From the NCBI RefSeq assembly GCF_001619875.1, contig NZ_LRFC01000038.1, positions 558,001 through 622,000 on the forward strand: a stretch of 64,000 nucleotides of DNA, in the 5' to 3' direction. Shown piece after piece: positions 60,246 to 64,000 of the stretch. The translations under genes and the position numbers were made by a program. The notes beneath the pieces are model-generated. The model did no database searches and was not told the DNA's origin. It worked only from the letters and a program-made list of their open reading frames with translations. The stretch comes from Fictibacillus phosphorivorans (GTDB taxonomy: Bacteria > Bacillota > Bacilli > Bacillales > Fictibacillaceae). The stretch's first letter is position 1, and every line of letters starts with the position of its first letter.

Positions 60246-61130
60246 ATGAAAAAGAAAATTTTGTCTATCGCAGTTGCTGCTGGTGTAATTTTATCAGGTG
60301 GAGAGTTTGCTCATGCTTCACTTGGAGATGATATTATTAAGACGGGTCATAAATATTTAGGTACTCCTTATAAATACGGTTCAGCTTTTGGAAATACACG
60401 TACTTTTGATTGTTCTTCTTTTACTTCATATGTTTTTGCACAAAACGGAATTACAATTCCACGAACAAGTGTTGGACAAGCTTCAGCTGGAGTAGCTGTT
60501 TCAAAAGCTAATCTTCAAAAAGGTGATCTAGTATTCTACGACACGGACTTTGATGGAAGAGTCAATCATGCTGGAATCTACGCAGGTAATGGAAAGATGC
60601 TTAATGCACAATCAAACGGAGTTGCCTACACAGATGCATTTTCTAAATATTACTGGGGAGCTCGATATATAACAGGCAGACGTGTGATTACTCAGAAAGC
60701 AACAGCCGCTGCTGCCAAAAAGCCTATTCAAGCTAAACCAGCTGCCAGTACAGGTCAAGGAAAAGTGCATAAGGTTCAAAAAGGGGAAACACTTTGGAGC
60801 ATCAGCAAAAAGTATAAAACAACTGTAGCTGCTATCCAAAAGTTAAACAATTTAAAATCTACTTCTCTGAAAGTAGGTCAGGTGTTGAAGATAAGCGGAC
60901 AAGCTCCATCTATTAAAAAAGCTTCAACAGTGAAAACTGCACCTATTAAAAAGACAACAACAGTTTCAATAGCATCTACTACAAAAACAATCTCTTATAC
61001 GGTTAAGCGTGGAAACTCGCTGTGGGGAATCAGCAACAGCTATGGTGTTTCAGTTAATCAAATTATGAAAACGAATAAGTTAAAGTCAGCTTCTATCTAT
61101 CCTGGTCAAAAGCTGATCATATCCAAATAA
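60246..61130 (+). CDS. Secreted NlpC/P60 endopeptidase with two C-terminal LysM domains
   Basis: 294 residues. Signal peptide to about FAHA (24), NlpC/P60 at about 26-150 with Cys56 (FDCSSF) and His108 (NHAGIYAG), and LysM domains at about 172-215 and 250-293. The third active-site position, usually His, appears to be Asn120 (MLNAQS). The order catalytic-then-LysM is the reverse of B. subtilis LytE. Expected role: cutting peptidoglycan stem peptides during growth. The upstream WalR-like box supports that. Confidence 0.9.
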   Translation: MKKKILSIAVAAGVILSGGEFAHASLGDDIIKTGHKYLGTPYKYGSAFGNTRTFDCSSFTSYVFAQNGITIPRTSVGQASAGVAVSKANLQKGDLVFYDTDFDGRVNHAGIYAGNGKMLNAQSNGVAYTDAFSKYYWGARYITGRRVITQKATAAAAKKPIQAKPAASTGQGKVHKVQKGETLWSISKKYKTTVAAIQKLNNLKSTSLKVGQVLKISGQAPSIKKASTVKTAPIKKTTTVSIASTTKTISYTVKRGNSLWGISNSYGVSVNQIMKTNKLKSASIYPGQKLIISK

Positions 61131-61134
61131 GCAT

Positions 61135-61161
61135 CAGCCTGTTAATAGCAGGCTGTTTTTT
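61135..61161 (+). terminator. Terminator after the NlpC/P60-LysM gene
   Basis: CAGCCTG (61135-61141) pairs with CAGGCTG (61149-61155), seven-base loop, then TTTTTTG. Confidence 0.9.
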
Positions 61162-61243
61162 GTTATATAAATCTATGAATTAAGTGGTAAAAAGTGGTTT
61201 TTAAAGTATAATAAATTTATATTCCAAAACTTTGGGGGCCATG

Positions 61244-63385
61244 ATGAATAGAAAAAAACTTTTAACCTGTTTGATTCTTACTTCACTCAGCTTTTCTTCT
61301 ACTCATGCATTAGCTGAGAGTAAGTCCAAGCAATCCGAGAAAACGGCATATACCTATCAAAAAATGTTCCAAGGTAAAGACTACGTAAAGACAGAACTCA
61401 TTATAAAATTCTCGAAAGAACTTGATAAGAAAGACAAGTCAATTTTAAAAACCTTTTTTAATCTTGTTAATATAAAACCCATTGGAAAGAACTTTTATGT
61501 GGTGTCTTTTTCTGATGAAACGAATTTACCTAAACTAGTTAATAAGCTTTACGATAACAGAATAGTAGAATACGTAGAACCTAATTATAAAATTCAGAAA
61601 GAATATATTCCTTCTGAACCTCTTTATAAAAAACAATGGTTTCATTCCAAAATTAATACGCCTTTAGCATGGGATACGACAAAAGGGGCAAGTGACGTAG
61701 TTGTAGCAGTAATTGATGGCGGTGTAGATGGTAAGCACCCAGAACTAAAAGGAAAACTGTACAAGCCATATGATGCAGTGGATGGGGATTCTACTTATTA
61801 TCCCGATGATCACGGAACTCATGTTGCGGGAATAATAGGTGCGTCTTTTAATTCGGTAGGAGTAGCAGGTATTGCTCCTAACGCTAAAATTATGCCGATA
61901 AATGTTTTTTATGGAGCTACTACAACTGCTGAAGAAATTTCATCCGCTTTATTTTATGCAGCAGATCAGGGAGCTGATGTGATAAACATGAGTTTAGGGA
62001 GTTATTATTACAGCAAAGTGATTGATGATGCTGTTGCTTACGCAAGATCTAAAGGAACTATAGTTGTTGCTGCTGCTGGTAATGATCATGTAGACGAAAA
62101 AACATATCCAGCTGCTTATAATGGTGTATTTGGAGTCAGTGCCACTAACAATACTGATCGTGCTGCTTATTTTTCCAACTACGGAAGCTATGTTGATTAT
62201 GCTGCACCTGGAGAAGATATTTATTCTACAATTGCCTATGGAAAATATGGATATATGAGCGGAACTTCAATGGCATCTCCTGTCGTAACTGGGACCATTG
62301 CCTTGATGCTTTCAAAAAACCCATTTTTAACAGAAGCGCAAGTAGATGCCGTCTTAAAGAAGTCAACTGTTGACCTATACACAGCAGGGAGGGATGACCT
62401 TTCTGGATATGGTAGAATTGATGCTTCTTTAGCGGTTAAAAATACTCCGGCAGCACTTTCAATCACAACTTTATCAGCAAAAGAATTAGTAATAAATGGA
62501 CTAAACTCTATTACAGCGTCTTATAAAGCTTATATTGGTTCCTCGGTATCCGTAGTTGTAAAAGATGCAAAGGGCAAGATTGTAAAAACCATTAGTAAAA
62601 ATGTTAAAGGTACTGACAAACAGGTAAACGTTTCATGGGACGGGAGAATCGACAACGGCAGTTACGCTGATAGTGGTTCTTACAAAATAATAGTTACAGC
62701 AGTTAAAGGTTCTGCTGCTAGGACGAAAGAGACTTCTTTTACCGTAAAAAATCAATTAAAGCCATCAATCAGTTTAGAAAAAACGACAATTTATTATTCT
62801 CCTAAAGTATTGAGAGCGGCGGCGGTCCCTATAAAGCTCAATAAAACACAATTAGTTACAGCAAAGATCTTTGATGCAAAAGGTGCACATGTGAAAAATA
62901 TTATATCTAATAAACTTCTATTAGGTGGTAGTCAGACAATAGGCTGGAATGGTAAATACAGCTCTGGAAAACAAGTGCCAGATGGAAATTATCTGATGAG
63001 AATAGACAGTATTGATGCTAATAATCAAAAAGCAGATCGGAAGACAGCAACGATAATAGTTGACAGCAAGGCACCCCTTCTTAAGAGTGCTGCGATATCC
63101 CCCTCTGTTTACAAAGCAGGGAAAAGTATTACGGCTGTTAGTAAGTTCACAACAAATGAAGCTTCAAAGGTAATGATTTATGTTGTTAACAACAATGGTC
63201 AAAAAATAAGGACCTTGGCTAGCAAAATGTCGCTAAAATCAGGAACACACACTCAAAGCTGGGATGGGATAACGCAAAGCAAAACCTATGCAAAGGCAGG
63301 AAAATACAGGTTTGTATTTGAAAGTACTGATGTTGCAGGGAACAAATCGATAACACAATCAAATTGGATTTCTTTGCAAAAATAA
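61244..63385 (+). CDS. Secreted subtilisin-like (S8) protease with FlgD-like C-terminal repeats
   Basis: 713 residues. Signal peptide to about HALA (24), a propeptide of the inhibitor I9 kind (about 45-118, ending RIVEYVEPNYKIQ), and an S8 domain at about 140-400 with Asp158 (VIDGGVD), His190 (DHGTHVAG), Asn280 (AAGND) and Ser342 (SGTSMASP). Three beta repeats follow (about 410-713), each with a WDGR/WNGK/WDGI motif and an ending like SGSYKIIVTA, similar to FlgD Ig modules. They may bind the cell surface. GGGGG five bases before 61244 sets the start; -10-like TATAAT at 61207-61212. Confidence 0.9.
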   Translation: MNRKKLLTCLILTSLSFSSTHALAESKSKQSEKTAYTYQKMFQGKDYVKTELIIKFSKELDKKDKSILKTFFNLVNIKPIGKNFYVVSFSDETNLPKLVNKLYDNRIVEYVEPNYKIQKEYIPSEPLYKKQWFHSKINTPLAWDTTKGASDVVVAVIDGGVDGKHPELKGKLYKPYDAVDGDSTYYPDDHGTHVAGIIGASFNSVGVAGIAPNAKIMPINVFYGATTTAEEISSALFYAADQGADVINMSLGSYYYSKVIDDAVAYARSKGTIVVAAAGNDHVDEKTYPAAYNGVFGVSATNNTDRAAYFSNYGSYVDYAAPGEDIYSTIAYGKYGYMSGTSMASPVVTGTIALMLSKNPFLTEAQVDAVLKKSTVDLYTAGRDDLSGYGRIDASLAVKNTPAALSITTLSAKELVINGLNSITASYKAYIGSSVSVVVKDAKGKIVKTISKNVKGTDKQVNVSWDGRIDNGSYADSGSYKIIVTAVKGSAARTKETSFTVKNQLKPSISLEKTTIYYSPKVLRAAAVPIKLNKTQLVTAKIFDAKGAHVKNIISNKLLLGGSQTIGWNGKYSSGKQVPDGNYLMRIDSIDANNQKADRKTATIIVDSKAPLLKSAAISPSVYKAGKSITAVSKFTTNEASKVMIYVVNNNGQKIRTLASKMSLKSGTHTQSWDGITQSKTYAKAGKYRFVFESTDVAGNKSITQSNWISLQK

Positions 63386-63398
63386 TAGATTGATACGG

Positions 63399-63432
63399 CA
63401 CCTCTTCTAACAATGAAAGAGGTGTTTTTTTT
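63399..63432 (+). terminator. Terminator after the S8 protease
   Basis: CACCTCTT (63399-63406) pairs with AAGAGGTG (63417-63424), ten-base loop, then eight Ts. Confidence 0.9.
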
Positions 63433-63541
63433 ATCAAATCATGTAAAAACATATCAAATTATTGGAAAAAACATATATACAAATGTCAATTTTTACCCTA
63501 TTATTATGTTATTGTTAAATAAAAAAAAGGGTGGGTTTTGG

Positions 63542-64000
63542 TTGAGAAAATACTTTGCTTTATTGTCGGTTTTTGCACTATTATTTTCGTTATTTCCAAC
63601 CGTTTCGTTTGCAGAAGTAGATGAGCAAGAACTAACTGAGTATTTAGAAGAAGTTAGTACGGAGCGCGGAATCGAGTTTACAAAAGAGGATCTTGAAGAC
63701 TATGTGATGGAATATTATGAAGAAGATCTATCTTTTTTTGAAGATGTCACAGAGTTGAGAGATTCATTGGGTCCAGTCATTAAAGCAGACTATAGTAATC
63801 TTGAAACAATATATGAAGATTTTGAGTTAGACCAGGAAACATTATTTTCTTTACTTGAAGAAAACGGAGAAAGTATTGATAACTACATATTTGTAGATGA
63901 TTTATATTTTGACGTAAGCTTTTTCTTAAATGGTGAGGAGATGCCTGAATTCGACGATTTATTCGCAGAGTTTGGTCTGACAGAAAATGAACTCAACGCA
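63542..64000 (+). CDS. Processed acidic surface protein, N-terminal part (cut by window end)
   Basis: 153 residues from a TTG behind GGGTGGG, open to the window end. A Sec signal (MRKYFALLSVFALLFSLFP, cleavage near SFA) is followed by a very acidic helical sequence rich in Glu, Asp and Tyr (TKEDLEDYVMEYYEEDLSFF, LFAEFGLTENELNA). This matches my memory of 'processed acidic surface proteins', which end in an LPXTA-like signal and travel with a class D sortase. The sorting signal and sortase would be to the right of the window, so the call is provisional. Confidence 0.65.
   Translation, partial: MRKYFALLSVFALLFSLFPTVSFAEVDEQELTEYLEEVSTERGIEFTKEDLEDYVMEYYEEDLSFFEDVTELRDSLGPVIKADYSNLETIYEDFELDQETLFSLLEENGESIDNYIFVDDLYFDVSFFLNGEEMPEFDDLFAEFGLTENELNA

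Overview
The window looks like a chromosomal segment of a Bacillaceae bacterium (a Bacillus or Fictibacillus-like genome). The reasons are strong AGGAGG-type ribosome binding sites, frequent TTG and GTG starts, low to moderate GC, cre-like and WalR-like sites, sdhCAB gene order, a PbpC-type lipoprotein PBP, and intergenic repeats of a kind I recall from Bacillaceae. There are no rRNA, tRNA, CRISPR, transposase or phage genes.

Bases 1-28155 form a carbohydrate island. It starts with the end of a GH38-type alpha-mannosidase, a ROK-kinase/RpiR-regulator fusion, a CE7 acetyl esterase, a DUF4127 protein and a GmuE-like ROK fructokinase; the last three overlap by ATGA. A GH35-type enzyme follows behind a promoter carrying a cre site and three AAACGTTT operators. 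Next is a large import and surface block (9094-21342): a sugar-binding lipoprotein, a 985-residue secreted protein joining beta-sandwich domains to a second solute-binding domain, two complete permease pairs, an NHL/TPR/YIP1 membrane protein and a secreted DUF5696 protein. No ATPase is present. A GH144/PF10091-like enzyme and a second GH35-type enzyme follow, then a GH3 beta-glucosidase on the minus strand whose promoter carries the same 12-bp operator core. GH144-like + GH35 + GH3 is compatible with beta-1,2-glucan use, but this is inference.

Bases 28277-53510 hold a PfpI/DJ-1 protein and then a polycarboxylate island: three GntR/FCD regulators, two class I fumarase-type heterodimers, a tartrate dehydrogenase-like enzyme, a TRAP transporter split over two divergent operons, a HIBADH-type dehydrogenase, an AA_synth protein, a CitE-like lyase, two MmgE/PrpD proteins, an SLC13 carrier, a SucCD-like CoA ligase, SdhCAB, a second FAD dehydrogenase and an argininosuccinate-lyase-like enzyme. 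TTGGATMCAAT-like operators sit before five transcription units, suggesting one regulon. Candidate substrates are alkylated or substituted succinates, tricarballylate/itaconate-type acids, or aminodisuccinates.

Bases 53511-64000 are mostly cell-envelope genes: an SGNH hydrolase broken at an A7 run, VanZ, DUF2584, a C39 peptidase, two NlpC/P60 wall hydrolases, PbpC, a subtilisin-like protease with FlgD-like repeats, and the start of a processed acidic surface protein.

The main non-coding signals are three near-identical 146-147 bp elements made of six units at an exact 21-bp period, two structured dispersed elements (one split by a second hairpin element), a hairpin-masked leader ORF before the esterase, and a WalR-like box plus an RBS hairpin before an NlpC/P60 gene.
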